Below, in pieces: positions 10,501 to 18,204 of a stretch of DNA of 64,000 bases. Below the pieces are notes generated by a model. The model was not told the DNA's origin and made no database searches. It was given only the letters and a program-made list of their open reading frames with translations. The stretch lies in the NCBI GenBank assembly GCA_017449925.1, contig JAFSYO010000083.1, forward strand, positions 1 to 64,000, read 5' to 3'. This DNA is from Stomatobaculum sp. (GTDB taxonomy: Bacteria > Bacillota_A > Clostridia > Lachnospirales > Lachnospiraceae). Positions within the stretch are counted from its first letter, which is position 1. Every line of letters starts with the position of its first letter. A program made the position numbers and the translations under genes.

Positions 10501-10684
10501 CGATGGTCTCCTCTGCCTTTAATGTCGGGTATTTGCCCGTCATCGTGATTGCAGGCAGAATCAGCGCATAAGTCACGCCGAACACGACCACCGCTGCCAG
10601 GCACGTCAGTGCCCGCTGCCAGCGTTTGGTCCGTACCTTCCTTTTCAGGAATTCCAGAACACTGCTCCAAAGTTTTTGATTCAT
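4520..10684 (-). CDS. Giant LPXTG surface adhesin with fibro-slime-like and CnaB domains
   Basis: This 2054-residue wall-anchored protein is probably a pilus tip or free adhesin. Residues ~28-50 form one long hydrophobic signal segment (VVVFGVTYALILPAITM). Residues ~170-311 are an acidic Ala/Glu/Asp region with repeats of the form TPADADVAEVYE. A fibro-slime-like (PA14-related) domain covers about 1130-1300, with KGDDDLWVFIDG and the following GDVGGAHSDHSLDIDF. At least three CnaB/SpaA modules follow, with E-boxes near residues 1380, 1710 and 1945. The sorting signal LPHTG is near 2018, then a membrane segment and basic tail. ATG 10684 has AAAGGGGTG upstream; a GTG at 10693 is also possible. 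A consensus promoter lies about 280 bp upstream. The ligand is unknown. Confidence 0.88.
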   Translation of the reverse strand: MNQKLWSSVLEFLKRKVRTKRWQRALTCLAAVVVFGVTYALILPAITMTGKYPTLKAEETIVWSGDELKLQVAAETSQEDGDRTVVLTMEGEGADLSASYVFDEDGVCVIKDNEENEIELHRNVRENKENVVDYWFVLGAGESTAFTLNLTDEVDDARFSELVETIKKESKTEPKKEEAAAEAVAEVVAEATASDAGKSETAAENEAVIENEATPADADVAEVYETETDETAADVSDATPADADVAEVYEADADVSDEDDEEDTQTVVVVYSTVSDADEATPADGVYVVDEDDDGFVQLVDGEVVNDLEVEDDEDAEVSQIVATLKVSAGSGEDLDTAVKDAERNADKRGDAQVVLKWKDIIAQSAAESVLTSDINGATIAVFYDETAEIPEGSTLQVREFVRGTEEYEAYLAETRNVMARATDSDASKSVTKARFFDIKIIDENGIEVEPCSPVKVVISYDDVLTVAEDGEMNVLHFGKEAPEVLNASSLANEESAAVEAVGFTANSFSVYAVFGMETVTAQYVTADGESFTIKVSLNEKEDIRGKLGLEVGEITEDQEAYGQYLVSAQEAMNLTEGEEIANARFFDITLLVDGEKFEPVYPATVQITCDESLNLQENQNVEMVHFAEEQTEVISEVRLNEGGNELTYEQKGFSIVGMIVRSNTNNNWPDKVGDYTMVVGSAATGYYIINHNTLDAVPVTFDSAQGKVTLNNAAAEANRNDYLWRTMTAANNNNTTSAIYVTGSDPARYLDLMNEQLTSSSQRTYSWSGRKLRCSAGSANNYYYFGVENGKLVRNLNETRPAPTETDPNATEPWPGLEVYFATWDITLNLYPCEYKKSVTDAHKQHYLPVQGAPISVTVPGGDIITARGSYGDDTAYTDYKIPIEYFDALKPYGFNPDEGDCPLVNGTSETHFRNNALSADNRPYADNYETINGKKYVVLKSAFADASKEGRAWQNVYYAMLQKADDTVSPASTTVNLFDYWATTNRFDKDTYRADTGGINKDHRVHFFFANNYNPTTGNGSFGAAGAINNSVARNGCVQGLVNRSLNDRGYPYLAIDSDGFPGGTAYQDDLDYLFNPDLDHPGKIAFKNVTGFLRINEAGNYFYNSAERCAEFNEATKSFTEYTTPGVVPGGESVFGQFFPFENAHQAAIQSDYDPVIQHYFGMTMTTRFAQLYGGFTDHEGVPGRQKVIYHFKGDDDLWVFIDGVLVGDVGGAHSDHSLDIDFSTGEITVQYVYRDRGTTYGNRTHTQTTTIKEQFELAEKADGVRWNGNTFDDETYHTLKMFYMERGNHDSNLELEFNMLDIKPTSIYKLDQYGQPVAGAEFSVYSADEDYHYNPNAPVFTGITDEAGELVFKDSEGSPYSSPELIDMFGTYFVLLETGVPEGYQDAGEIHMKFEGATLVCENMEDSGVYAANMVLITAPNTLALADGSSVDFYQTGHPNTINGKLFNVVLKKQGNEFYPVYGTSAAGFHVLDENDIDAIIQARDAQIALDGTSSKVYYNYVAGAMQGNMDNLPGDIKEYEEYNGTGGSADRQYKIGFYWEDDNGTVYPVTTSHSFFKLAWGATIHVPNYENRFYYQKQDDNGGYLNGAGFALYKANDTYDGYIADGADGQVIFLDDDLDKDNKGTAHVGDKQAETVPFTVDPDSGVITVVVSDSVSYTISPAENASDQALYGETIDYTATVDVDQGESLTGTNDFYGIRTGNYILREVKAPEHYELNPKQIPVVVSQGNIYINAGEENDGVRVGIEVGRLAPSMFEMVNGPGLNETLTWLKSTFKTSTDDDPTAGSATWSVSGDSKNLEFDLSESSLLSWFDYMNETTPKPTEKEDIRHFTDIGWSKLEIDQNSGHSRDVNSAYLVLPGDVSRLFGKAVFVQVEDEPLHETEILKVSAENHDLIIPGVKFDLYRNSYDSTDNRIMQDLVTDENGKISLGELTSGTYWLVETATVEGYLFAKPVKIIVAPTGTTYEQEGNSIDNSTTGNGTGVSHATRTDETTGYTVEVYTIKVINPTGAELPHTGGPGTKLYTLGGLMLLLSSALLYGFRMRHGERRTM

Positions 10685-10847
10685 CTGTTCCACCCCTTTA
10701 TCCCTTTTTTACTACACCAGTTGCCCTAACTGTTATTGTGCTCATGTTTGAAACCTGGTCGGCGTTCTTTTACGGACTATGCAGGAATGTGCCGAAATTC
10801 TCCTGTAATAATATATTACACGACAAACTCTCACTTTTTCCTGCACA

Positions 10848-10875
10848 CCCTCCGAAAATCGGGGGGTTTTTTTTT
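10848..10875 (+). terminator. Orphan plus-strand terminator inside the adhesin leader
   Basis: CCCTCCGA and TCGGGGGG form an 8-bp stem with one G-T pair around an AAA loop, followed by nine T residues. It points along the plus strand, but no plus-strand gene lies upstream. It may end an unannotated antisense RNA or block antisense transcription. Confidence 0.65.
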
Positions 10876-10972
10876 GTCCTGAACCATCGTCTGAAGCATT
10901 TCCGCCTATACAGACATAATACGCCCCTTGAAATGCACGCAAAATTCAAGGTCAAAAAGACCCATTTCCTAA

Positions 10973-11001
10973 ATTATATTAATTCACGAATAAAATTTCA
11001 A
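10973..11001 (-). promoter_or_regulatory. Sigma-A promoter of the adhesin-pilin operon
   Basis: On the minus strand TTGAAA (10996-11001) and a perfect TATAAT (10973-10978) are separated by exactly 17 bp in an AT-rich stretch. The predicted start, near 10966, leaves a leader of about 280 bases before the adhesin start codon. Confidence 0.8.
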
Positions 11002-11077
11002 TAAGAAACTTATAGAATTGTAATAATCTGTGCATGTTGGCCTTTTTATGACTCAACTATACCATGCAGGTGTCATG

Positions 11078-11099
11078 AAAAGCGTCACAGCACTGACGC
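11078..11099 (-). terminator. Probable terminator of bipA
   Basis: GCGTCA and TGACGC form a 6-bp stem with a 6-base loop, followed by TTTT, 17 bp after the bipA stop. The stem is short, so confidence is moderate. Confidence 0.5.
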
Positions 11100-11115
11100 G
11101 GAGCCAGCTGCTTTT

Positions 11116-12966
11116 TTACTGCTCCTGCTGCGCCATCTGTTTCTGGCGAAACATGGCCCGCTTCCGCAGCATGGGATCCAGGATCTTTTTGCGGATGCGG
11201 AAGTTTTCCGGCGTGACCTCCAGGAGCTCGTCGGTGTCGATGAACTCCAGGCACTGCTCCAGGCTCATGATCCGCGGGGGCACCAGCTTCAGAGCTTCAT
11301 CCGCACTGGAGGACCGGGTGTTGGTCAGCTTCTTGGTCTTGCAGACATTCACTTCCACGTCTTCGGACTTGCCGCTCTGGCCGATGACCATGCCGGCATA
11401 GACTTTGGTGCCGGGCCCGATGAACAGAGGCCCTCTCTCCTGGGCGTTGAACAGGCCGTAGGTGATGGCCTCGCCGCTCTCGTAGGCGATGAGGGATCCG
11501 GTCTTACGGTAGAACATGTCCCCCTTGTATGGGCCGTAGCCTTCGAACTCGGTATTCAGGATGCCGTTGCCCTTGGTGTCCGTCATGAACTCTCCGCGGT
11601 AGCCGATAAGGCCCCGGGAGGGGATGTTGAACTCCAGGCGGGTGTAGCCGCCGTGGATGGGGGTCATGCCCACCAGTTCTCCTTTACGGCCGGAAAGCTT
11701 CTGGATGACCGCGCCGCTGAATTCGTCCGGCACGTCCACATAGGCGATCTCCATGGGCTCCTGTTTTTTGTTCCGCTCGTCGTACTTGTAGATGACTTCC
11801 GCCTTGCTGACGGCGAACTCAAATCCCTCGCGGCGCATGTTCTCGATCAGGACGGAGAGGTGCAGCTCGCCGCGGCCGCTTACCTTGAAGCAGTCGGGGG
11901 AGATTTCCTCCACCCGGAGGGAGACGTCGGTGTTCAGCTCCCGGAACAGACGGTCGCGGATGTGGCGGGAGGTCACATAGGTCCCCTCCTGGCCTGCCAG
12001 CGGGCTGTCGTTGACCATGAAGTTCATGGAGATGGTGGGCTCGGAGATCTTCTGGAAGGGAATGGGTTCCGGATGATCCGGGCTGGTGATGGTGTCGCCG
12101 ATGTGAATGTCGGTGATGCCGGAGATGGCCACGATGGAGCCGATGGCTGCTTCCTTCACTTCCACGCGGTTCAGCCCTTCGAACTCGTAGAGCTTTCCAA
12201 TCTTCACACGGCGCAGCTTGTTCGGCTCGTAGTAGTTTACGATGGCGCACTCTTCGTTGACTTTGATGCTGCCGTTGTCCACCTTGCCGACGCCGATGCG
12301 GCCCACGTACTCATTGTAGTCGATGGTGCTGATCAGGATCTGGGTGAACTTCTCCGGGTCGCCTTGAGGCGCCGGGATGTGGTTCACGATGGCCTCGAAC
12401 AGGGGCTTCATATCCATGTTGTCGTCATCAACCTCGTTCCTGGCCCATCCGCCGCGGGCGCTGGCAAAGACGAAGGGGCACTCCAGCTGGCGGTCATTGG
12501 CCTCCAGGTCCATCAGGAGCTCCAGCACCTCGTCCACCACCTCGTCCGGCCTGGCCTCGGGGCGGTCGCACTTGTTCACGCAGACCACCACGTCCAGGTC
12601 CAGCTCCAGGGCTTTCTTCAGGACAAAACGGGTCTGGGGCATGGTGCCTTCAAAGGCATCCACCACCAGGACCACGCCGTTCACCATCTTCAGGACGCGC
12701 TCCACCTCGCCGCCGAAATCCGCGTGGCCGGGGGTGTCGATGATGTTGATCTTGATGTCGTTGTAATGAATGGCTGTATTCTTGGAAAGGATCGTGATGC
12801 CGCGCTCCCGCTCGATATCGTTGGAGTCCATGACGCGGTCCACCAGTTCCTGGTTCTCCCGGAACACGCCGGACTGGCGGAGCAGCTGGTCCACCAGTGT
12901 GGTCTTGCCGTGGTCAACGTGGGCAATGATAGCTACATTTCTTACATCTTCTCTGACTGTATTCAT
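11116..12966 (-). CDS. typA: Ribosome-associated GTPase BipA/TypA
   Basis: This 616-residue protein is a translational GTPase of the BipA/TypA family, which binds the ribosome and helps large-subunit assembly and stress adaptation. The G1 motif [15 protein letters not shown] is at residues 15-29, the switch II motif [12 protein letters not shown] at about 77-88, and NKCD at about 131-134. Domains II, III and V and the BipA-specific C-terminal domain follow, and the length is normal for the family. The ATG start has AGAGGTC upstream, and a promoter (TTGCGC-N17-TATACT) lies about 90 bp before it. It appears to be transcribed alone. Confidence 0.97.
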   Translation of the reverse strand: MNTVREDVRNVAIIAHVDHGKTTLVDQLLRQSGVFRENQELVDRVMDSNDIERERGITILSKNTAIHYNDIKINIIDTPGHADFGGEVERVLKMVNGVVLVVDAFEGTMPQTRFVLKKALELDLDVVVCVNKCDRPEARPDEVVDEVLELLMDLEANDRQLECPFVFASARGGWARNEVDDDNMDMKPLFEAIVNHIPAPQGDPEKFTQILISTIDYNEYVGRIGVGKVDNGSIKVNEECAIVNYYEPNKLRRVKIGKLYEFEGLNRVEVKEAAIGSIVAISGITDIHIGDTITSPDHPEPIPFQKISEPTISMNFMVNDSPLAGQEGTYVTSRHIRDRLFRELNTDVSLRVEEISPDCFKVSGRGELHLSVLIENMRREGFEFAVSKAEVIYKYDERNKKQEPMEIAYVDVPDEFSGAVIQKLSGRKGELVGMTPIHGGYTRLEFNIPSRGLIGYRGEFMTDTKGNGILNTEFEGYGPYKGDMFYRKTGSLIAYESGEAITYGLFNAQERGPLFIGPGTKVYAGMVIGQSGKSEDVEVNVCKTKKLTNTRSSSADEALKLVPPRIMSLEQCLEFIDTDELLEVTPENFRIRKKILDPMLRKRAMFRQKQMAQQEQ

Positions 12967-13055
12967 ATAGACCTCTGATGTTCTTTATTCTTAGTGTTTT
13001 ATATTAGGTAGTGATCCAGCGCTTCTTTTCGCTTTCTTGATTTTTGCGCTTCCTT

Positions 13056-13084
13056 AGTATAAGACCTACTGCGGCCCCGCGCAA
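13056..13084 (-). promoter_or_regulatory. Promoter of typA
   Basis: The -35 box TTGCGC (13079-13084) and -10 box TATACT (13056-13061) are separated by 17 bp on the minus strand, placing the start near 13049 and giving a leader of about 80 bases. The -35 box matches the consensus only in TTG. Confidence 0.6.
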
Positions 13085-13091
13085 GAAAAAC

Positions 13092-13751
13092 CTACAGGAT
13101 CCGCGTGACGCCCTGCACGCTGCAGTACTCAGCGGGATGTTCCTCCACGGGCGTGAGCTTCCCTGCGCTCATTTCCAGGATCGTCTTCCGGATGCGGCCT
13201 GCCTTCTCCTCCGGCAGAAGGAGCGTCACAGTGACCTTCTCTTCGAATTCCTCCGACAGCACCGGAAGTTCTTCCTCAGAAGCGAGGTACTGAAGCTTTC
13301 CGTAAAAGCCGTAGTCCGTCTCCCACACTGTGACAGTGCCTTTTCTCCTCTCCGCCACCAGGCTGTTGTCCAGGGCTTCCTGGGCTGCGGCGCTGTAGCA
13401 GCGCACCAGTCCTCCGGTACCGAGGAGTATACCGCCGAAATAGCGCGTCACCACGACGCAGATGTTCCGGAGATTCCGCTTTTTCAGCAGGTCCATCATG
13501 GGCATGCCGGCGGTCCTGGAGGGCTCCCCGTCATCGGAGCATTTTTCCACGCTTCCGTCCGGTCCGGTGATATAGGCATAACAGTTGTGACGCGCGTCGT
13601 GATTCTCTTTCCGGATCCGGGCTATAAAGGCCTGCGCCTCTTCTTCCGTCTGCACGGGAAGCGTCTGCCCGATGAAACGGGACCGTTTTTCCGTGACTTC
13701 CGCGCTTCCTCCCCGGATGCAAAGAAACACCGGCTGCTTAGTATTCGCCAT
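13092..13751 (-). CDS. YigZ/IMPACT family protein
   Basis: This 219-residue protein belongs to the YigZ (UPF0029/IMPACT) family. The N-terminal IMPACT domain shows KKRSRFIG-type residues (TEKRSRFIGQTLPV, residues ~18-31), the DARHNCYAY motif near 60, and the DDGEPSRTAGMPM and TRYFGGILLGTGGL motifs. A C-terminal DUF1949-like domain follows from about 140. The biochemical role in bacteria is unsettled; eukaryotic IMPACT is a translation regulator. ATG 13751 (MANTKQPV) is preferred because a promoter (TTACAA-N17-TATTAT) starts RNA near 13795, downstream of the alternative start at 13802. The downstream typA promoter overlaps the end of this gene. Confidence 0.92.
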   Translation of the reverse strand: MANTKQPVFLCIRGGSAEVTEKRSRFIGQTLPVQTEEEAQAFIARIRKENHDARHNCYAYITGPDGSVEKCSDDGEPSRTAGMPMMDLLKKRNLRNICVVVTRYFGGILLGTGGLVRCYSAAAQEALDNSLVAERRKGTVTVWETDYGFYGKLQYLASEEELPVLSEEFEEKVTVTLLLPEEKAGRIRKTILEMSAGKLTPVEEHPAEYCSVQGVTRIL

Positions 13752-13801
13752 ATCTGCCTCATTTCTTATCAATTTCGTAAAAATTACGTCGAATTTACGC
13801 A

Positions 13802-13830
13802 ATAATAAGGGTATCTTCCCCCACTTGTAA
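13802..13830 (-). promoter_or_regulatory. Promoter of the YigZ gene
   Basis: TTACAA (13825-13830) and TATTAT (13802-13807) are 17 bp apart on the minus strand. The predicted start is about 44 bases before the ATG at 13751. Confidence 0.6.
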
Positions 13831-13972
13831 GGATTTTTTACGGTTTCTCCTGTGGTATTCCTACCTTATTAATGATATCATATGTGTGAGTTTCGGGGAG
13901 CAGATTCTGCGCTGTGACACACAGTCCGTGCTTTTCCGAAACGGAATACTATTTATAAGAGGACACTAACGT

Positions 13973-16681
13973 TTGAACTTCGGAAAAACCGCAGTCGCCC
14001 GCGCGCTGAAGTCGGGTGCCTCCAAGGGAGACAAATTCAGGAATTTTCTGGTGCTGGCTTTTGCCAGGACCGTGTTTTTCTGCGCCCTTCTGGGAACTGC
14101 GCTTTTTACCGCCGCGGGCTTCGGGGCGGTGCGCGGCATTATGGAGTCCGCACCGGACCTGAACATCTCCAGCATCAGCTCCCTGGGTTACGCCACCAGC
14201 ATCTACGACTCCACCGGCGCCCTTACGGAGACCTTGGTCATGGCCGGTTCCAACCGTGAAGAAGCGACCTACAACGAACTTCCGGAGGACCTGATCGATG
14301 CCTTCGTCGCTATTGAGGACGCCCGTTTCTGGCAGCACAACGGCATTGACACACGCTCCATTATGCGTGCCATCGTCGGTGTCGTCAAGGGCGACTCTTC
14401 CTCCGGCGGCGGCTCCACCATCACCCAGCAGCTGATCAAGAACAGTATTTTCAACGGCGGCCGGGAGAAGACCTTCGGGGAGAAGCTGGAGCGGAAGATC
14501 CAGGAGTGGTATCTGGCGGTGAAGCTGGAAAAGGTGATGGACAAAAAGGTGATCCTGACGAACTACCTGAATACCATCAACCTCGGCAACAACTCCCTCG
14601 GAGTCAAGGTGGCAGCCCGGCGTTATTTTAATAAGGAAGTTTCTGATCTGACTCTCTCGGAATGCGCCGTTCTGGCAGGAATCACTCAGAACCCTTCCAG
14701 ACTGAATCCGATCTCCGGCCAGGAGGCCAACGCCGACAAGCGGAAGGTCATCCTCCGCTACATGTACGACCAGGGCTACATCACCCGCGAAGAACAGCAG
14801 GAAGCCCTCGCGGACGATGTCTACAGCCGCATTCAGAACGTGGACCTGATCACCAAGGAGAAAGCGTCCCACACGTACAGCTACTTTACCGACGTGCTGA
14901 TCGGCCAGGTCCTGCAGGATCTGAAGGACAAGTACGGCTACAGCGACACCCAGGCCCACAACCTGCTGTACAGCGGCGGTCTTTCCATCTATACGACCCA
15001 GGATCCTTCCCTTCAGAAGATCGTGGACGCGGAGATCAACAACCCGGAAAACTACTCCGCCACAAAATACTCCATGGAATACCGCCTGTCGATCCTGGAC
15101 AGCTCCGGCGCCACGGTGAACTACGGAGAGCACAACATCTCCCGCTGGCACAAGAACGTCCTGCAGGACGGTTTCGACGGACTTTACCTGTCCGAGGATG
15201 CCGCCCGGGCGGACGCGGAGCGCTACAAGGAAAGCGTGCTGCAAGAGGGCGACAAGATTCTGGGCGAGACGATCCACCTCTCCCTGGAGCCCCAGGACTC
15301 CTTCGTCCTGATGGAGCATTCCACCGGAAAAGTGAAGGCCCTCTCCGGCGGCCGGGGCGAGAAGACCACGTCCCTCTCCCTGAACCGCGCTTCCGGCACC
15401 CTGCGGCAGCCGGGTTCCACTTTCAAAGTGCTTTCGGCCTTTGCTCCCGCCATGGATTCCTGCGGTGCGACTCTGGCCACGGTTTATTACGACGGTCCTT
15501 ACTCTGCCAACCGGAAGCAGTTCCGGAACTGGTACGGCAGCGACAACTATCTCGGCTGGTCCGGGATCCGGGAAGGAATCATCTATTCCATGAATATCGT
15601 GGCGGTCCGCTGCCTGATGGAGACGGTGACCCCGCAGCTGGGCGTGGAGTACTGCAGAAAATTCGGCATTACCTCCCTCACCGACACGGATTACAACCCT
15701 GCCACCGCCCTCGGCGGCCTGACAAAGGGCGTCAGCAACCTGGAAATGACAGCGGCCTTTGCCGCCATCGCCAACGGCGGCACGTATATCAAGCCGGTGT
15801 TCTACACGAAGATCCTGGACCACAACGGCAAGGTGCTGATCGACAACGCCCCTGAGAAAAAACGTGTGCTGAAGGAAAGCACGGCCTTCCTTCTGACGGA
15901 CGCCATGGAGCAGTCCATGGTCTCCAACCGCAAGTATTCCCGGGGCGGTGTCAATGTCAACTCCACCTCCACCCGCTCGAAGATCTCCAACATGAGCTGC
16001 GCAGGAAAGTCCGGCACCACCACCGCCAACAACGACGTCTGGTTCATCGGATACACGCCCTACTACACCGCCGGCATCTGGGCCGGCTGCGACGAGAACC
16101 AGGACCTTTCCTCGGAGAACGGCGGCAATTCCTTCCATAAAGATATCTGGCGGAAGATCATGGAACAGATCCACGAAGGCAAATCCGATCCCGGCTTTAC
16201 TGTGCCGGAGGATGTAGTGGAGGCCCAGGTCTGCCGGAAGTCCGGAAAACTTGCGGTGCACGGCGTCTGCGACGCCGATCCCAGAGGAAGCGCGGTGTAC
16301 ACCGAGTACTTTGCCCGGGGCACCATCCCCACGGAAATGTGCGACAAGCACACCACCGTTTCCGTCTGCGCGGAATCCCACGAGTATCCCACCAGCTTCT
16401 GTACTTCCACCGTATCCAGGACCATCATGATCGTTCCGGAATCCGAGGAAGAGACGGACGATTCCGCCATCAATGTCTACGGCTACTGCACGATCCACAC
16501 CGCGGAACACCCGGGCGGCCTCCCCGCGGAGACCGACGGAGAAGACGGGTCCGGGTCGGGTTCTGGAAGCGGGTCCGGGTCTGGCTCAGGGTCTGGTAAT
16601 GGCTCAGGGTCTGGTTCCGGGGGCGCCTCGGGAATCGTCGGGCCGGGCGCAGTTCTGAGCTCCGGGACAGCACCACAATAA
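13973..16681 (+). CDS. Class A penicillin-binding protein (transglycosylase-transpeptidase)
   Basis: This 902-residue bifunctional enzyme polymerises lipid II into glycan strands and cross-links peptides. One membrane segment lies near residues 28-50. The GT51 domain follows with EDARFWQHNGID (~112-123) and GGSTITQQLIKN (~147-158). The transpeptidase domain shows STFK near residue 482, SMN near 540 and KSGTT near 680. The end is a low-complexity Gly/Ser run (about residues 858-885) and a short tail; the underlying DNA is a simple hexamer-like repeat, prone to length change. Translation appears to start at TTG 13973 with AAGAGG upstream. The gene is monocistronic, ending in a strong terminator at 16739-16773. 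It most resembles PBP1a/PBP1b-type enzymes of Clostridia. Confidence 0.95.
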   Translation: MNFGKTAVARALKSGASKGDKFRNFLVLAFARTVFFCALLGTALFTAAGFGAVRGIMESAPDLNISSISSLGYATSIYDSTGALTETLVMAGSNREEATYNELPEDLIDAFVAIEDARFWQHNGIDTRSIMRAIVGVVKGDSSSGGGSTITQQLIKNSIFNGGREKTFGEKLERKIQEWYLAVKLEKVMDKKVILTNYLNTINLGNNSLGVKVAARRYFNKEVSDLTLSECAVLAGITQNPSRLNPISGQEANADKRKVILRYMYDQGYITREEQQEALADDVYSRIQNVDLITKEKASHTYSYFTDVLIGQVLQDLKDKYGYSDTQAHNLLYSGGLSIYTTQDPSLQKIVDAEINNPENYSATKYSMEYRLSILDSSGATVNYGEHNISRWHKNVLQDGFDGLYLSEDAARADAERYKESVLQEGDKILGETIHLSLEPQDSFVLMEHSTGKVKALSGGRGEKTTSLSLNRASGTLRQPGSTFKVLSAFAPAMDSCGATLATVYYDGPYSANRKQFRNWYGSDNYLGWSGIREGIIYSMNIVAVRCLMETVTPQLGVEYCRKFGITSLTDTDYNPATALGGLTKGVSNLEMTAAFAAIANGGTYIKPVFYTKILDHNGKVLIDNAPEKKRVLKESTAFLLTDAMEQSMVSNRKYSRGGVNVNSTSTRSKISNMSCAGKSGTTTANNDVWFIGYTPYYTAGIWAGCDENQDLSSENGGNSFHKDIWRKIMEQIHEGKSDPGFTVPEDVVEAQVCRKSGKLAVHGVCDADPRGSAVYTEYFARGTIPTEMCDKHTTVSVCAESHEYPTSFCTSTVSRTIMIVPESEEETDDSAINVYGYCTIHTAEHPGGLPAETDGEDGSGSGSGSGSGSGSGSGNGSGSGSGGASGIVGPGAVLSSGTAPQ

Positions 16682-16686
16682 AGTGC

Positions 16687-16732
16687 TTAGAGTCTGGTAC
16701 AATATCAGCTTAGGGTCTGGCACAATATCAGT
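16687..16732 (+). repeat. Two tandem 23-bp repeats after the PBP stop codon
   Basis: Two adjacent 23-bp copies (16687-16709 and 16710-16732) share the core GTCTGGyACAATATCAG and differ at a few positions. They fill the gap between the PBP stop codon and its terminator. Confidence 0.8.
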
Positions 16733-16738
16733 ATATAG

Positions 16739-16773
16739 AAAGAGAGTCGGGAATTGTCCCGACTCTCTTTTTT
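16739..16773 (+). terminator. Terminator of the PBP gene
   Basis: AGAGAGTCGGGA and TCCCGACTCTCT form a perfect 12-bp stem with an ATTG loop, flanked by A and T runs. The structure could work on both strands, serving also the convergent TPR gene. Confidence 0.9.
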
Positions 16774-16777
16774 GTGT

Positions 16778-16893
16778 CAGCATCCTCTTTCCTGCTGCTG
16801 TCGCTTCAGTATCCTCTCTCCTGCTACTGTCGCTTCAGTATCCTCTCTCCTGCTGCTATAGCTTCAGTATCCTCTCTCCTGCTGCGCCTCTCT
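16778..16893. repeat. Four tandem 29-bp repeats at the 3' end of the TPR gene
   Basis: Four head-to-tail copies of a 29-bp unit (plus-strand core CAGTATCCTCTCTCCTGCTG) run from 16778. The copy at 16865-16893 encodes the last residues of the TPR protein, with the stop codon spanning its start; the other three lie beyond the stop codon. The period is not a multiple of three and each copy repeats a stop, so the array grew from the gene's end without lengthening the protein. Confidence 0.85.
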
Positions 16894-18204
16894 CGCGAGA
16901 TTCGTATCCGGGAAGCGGAGGATCACTTCTCCGAACAGATTGTTCGCGCTCTGTATATCGCCCATTTCCTTGTAGCTCATGGCCTGTTTGAACATGGCCG
17001 GCTCATAGTCCGGATTGATGGCCAGGGCTTTGACATAGTAGGCAATGGCGCTCTCGTAGTCCTCCTGGTCATAGGCGACTTCTCCCTGCCGGTACAGGCT
17101 GAGATAACCTTCTGCCCGCATTTTTCCGGCAATGGAGTTATAAACATCCGTGACGGAGACATCGCTCTCGTCATCCACATCCGTTAGCTGCGACGTGTCG
17201 ATGGTGGCGAAAAGATCGGCCGCGTGGGAATAATTGTTGCTGCGGTAATCGTCCAGGATGCCGATCAGCTTCTGGTACTGTGACAGCTTGTAGGTATAGC
17301 TTTCCTCTATGGTGTTAAGCTGGTTGATGAGGTTTTCCCGTTCCTCCCCGGCGGAGGCGTCAGATTTCTTCAGCTCAACGATCTGGTGATTCGCTTCCGA
17401 GAGCTTCTCGCTGACGTTGATCAAGTCCTGTTTATGCTCCCTGGTGAGCTCCGCGGTCTTAGTAGGCATGTATAGGAACAGCACTGACGCGGCGCCGATC
17501 AGCAGACCGATGCCGATGTTCATGACGGTCTGCCACCCGGTACTCTCCCGGTAGGAAGAGGGCATGATGACATCGTCGTCCGTCATCTGCCGGTGGGAGT
17601 AAGCGTTTTTCAGCATCTCCGCAGCCTGGCTGCTTTCCTTTCCGTCCTGCATTCTTTCCAGATGTTCCTGCACTTCCAGAAGATACCGCGCAGCCTGGGG
17701 GTTTCCCGTATCTGTCTGCTGAACCTGCTTCAGGTAGTGCTCCGCCCTGGTCCAGTCCTCTGCTTCCATGAGAAGAAGCGAGAGGAGAAGTCCTGCCCGG
17801 ACATAGTTCGGATGCTGTGACAGAACGCCGGAAAGCTGGTGGATCGCGGTGTCGTGGGCTCCGTGCTTCGCAAGCTCCAGCGCCGCGTTGTAGCGCTGTA
17901 TCTGTCTCGAGTAGGTCTTGATGCGGCCGCTTTTCCTGCGGATGTCATCCAGGTAACGGATCGCGGGGTTGTCGATCGGCTGCAGTCCCATGCTGATGAC
18001 CCACTGGACCAGCGCGTCTCCCACCTCTCCCGACTCATAAAAGACGAGCCCCAGGAGATTCCTGGCGTCCATATGTGTTTTATCCAGTTCCAGAGCGCGC
18101 TTAAGAAGCGGTGCCGCCCCGGACAGATCTCTTTCTCTGGCCCGGACGAGGCCGCGGTTGTAGTAACTGTTCGCCGCTTTCCGGCAGCGTTCAGCCGCGT
18201 TCAT
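16864..18204 (-). CDS. Membrane-anchored TPR protein
   Basis: This 446-residue protein has tetratricopeptide-like helices in two blocks, about residues 1-190 and 345-440, separated by one membrane segment (~228-246, NIGIGLLIGAASVLFLY) and a probable coiled coil (~250-320). The last block has typical TPR spacing (AYDQEDYESAIAYYVKALAINPDYEP). It is likely a scaffold holding partners on both sides of the membrane; no enzyme motif is seen. Its ATG overlaps by 14 bp the end of the 58-residue gene upstream, so the two are translationally coupled. The 3' end lies in a 29-bp tandem repeat array. The partner or pathway is not known. Confidence 0.8.
   Translation of the reverse strand: MNAAERCRKAANSYYNRGLVRARERDLSGAAPLLKRALELDKTHMDARNLLGLVFYESGEVGDALVQWVISMGLQPIDNPAIRYLDDIRRKSGRIKTYSRQIQRYNAALELAKHGAHDTAIHQLSGVLSQHPNYVRAGLLLSLLLMEAEDWTRAEHYLKQVQQTDTGNPQAARYLLEVQEHLERMQDGKESSQAAEMLKNAYSHRQMTDDDVIMPSSYRESTGWQTVMNIGIGLLIGAASVLFLYMPTKTAELTREHKQDLINVSEKLSEANHQIVELKKSDASAGEERENLINQLNTIEESYTYKLSQYQKLIGILDDYRSNNYSHAADLFATIDTSQLTDVDDESDVSVTDVYNSIAGKMRAEGYLSLYRQGEVAYDQEDYESAIAYYVKALAINPDYEPAMFKQAMSYKEMGDIQSANNLFGEVILRFPDTNLAREAQQERGY

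Larger units (their letters stand above)
10685..11115. other. Adhesin promoter and leader region, no gene
   Basis: This 431-bp gap between bipA and the adhesin gene holds the bipA terminator candidate, the adhesin promoter, and a leader of about 280 bases. The leader contains the inverted repeat TGTAATA-N3-TATTACA (10804-10820) and a plus-strand terminator-like hairpin. Short ORFs here have no ribosome sites or recognisable products. Confidence 0.7.

Noticed and set aside
10742..10942. 66-codon minus-strand frame in the adhesin leader
   Set aside because: No ribosome site and it runs through the terminator-like hairpin; treated as non-coding leader.
11653..12978. 441-codon plus-strand frame opposite typA
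   Set aside because: Antisense shadow of a universally conserved gene, His/Val/Leu-biased and without start signals.
13949..16510. 853-codon open frame antisense to the PBP gene
   Set aside because: It mirrors a GC-rich real gene, has no recognisable domain or ribosome site, and is Val/Gly/His-rich in the way of shadow frames.
16778..16893. CRISPR-like array
   Set aside because: The 29-bp units are head-to-tail without spacers, so this is a simple tandem repeat.
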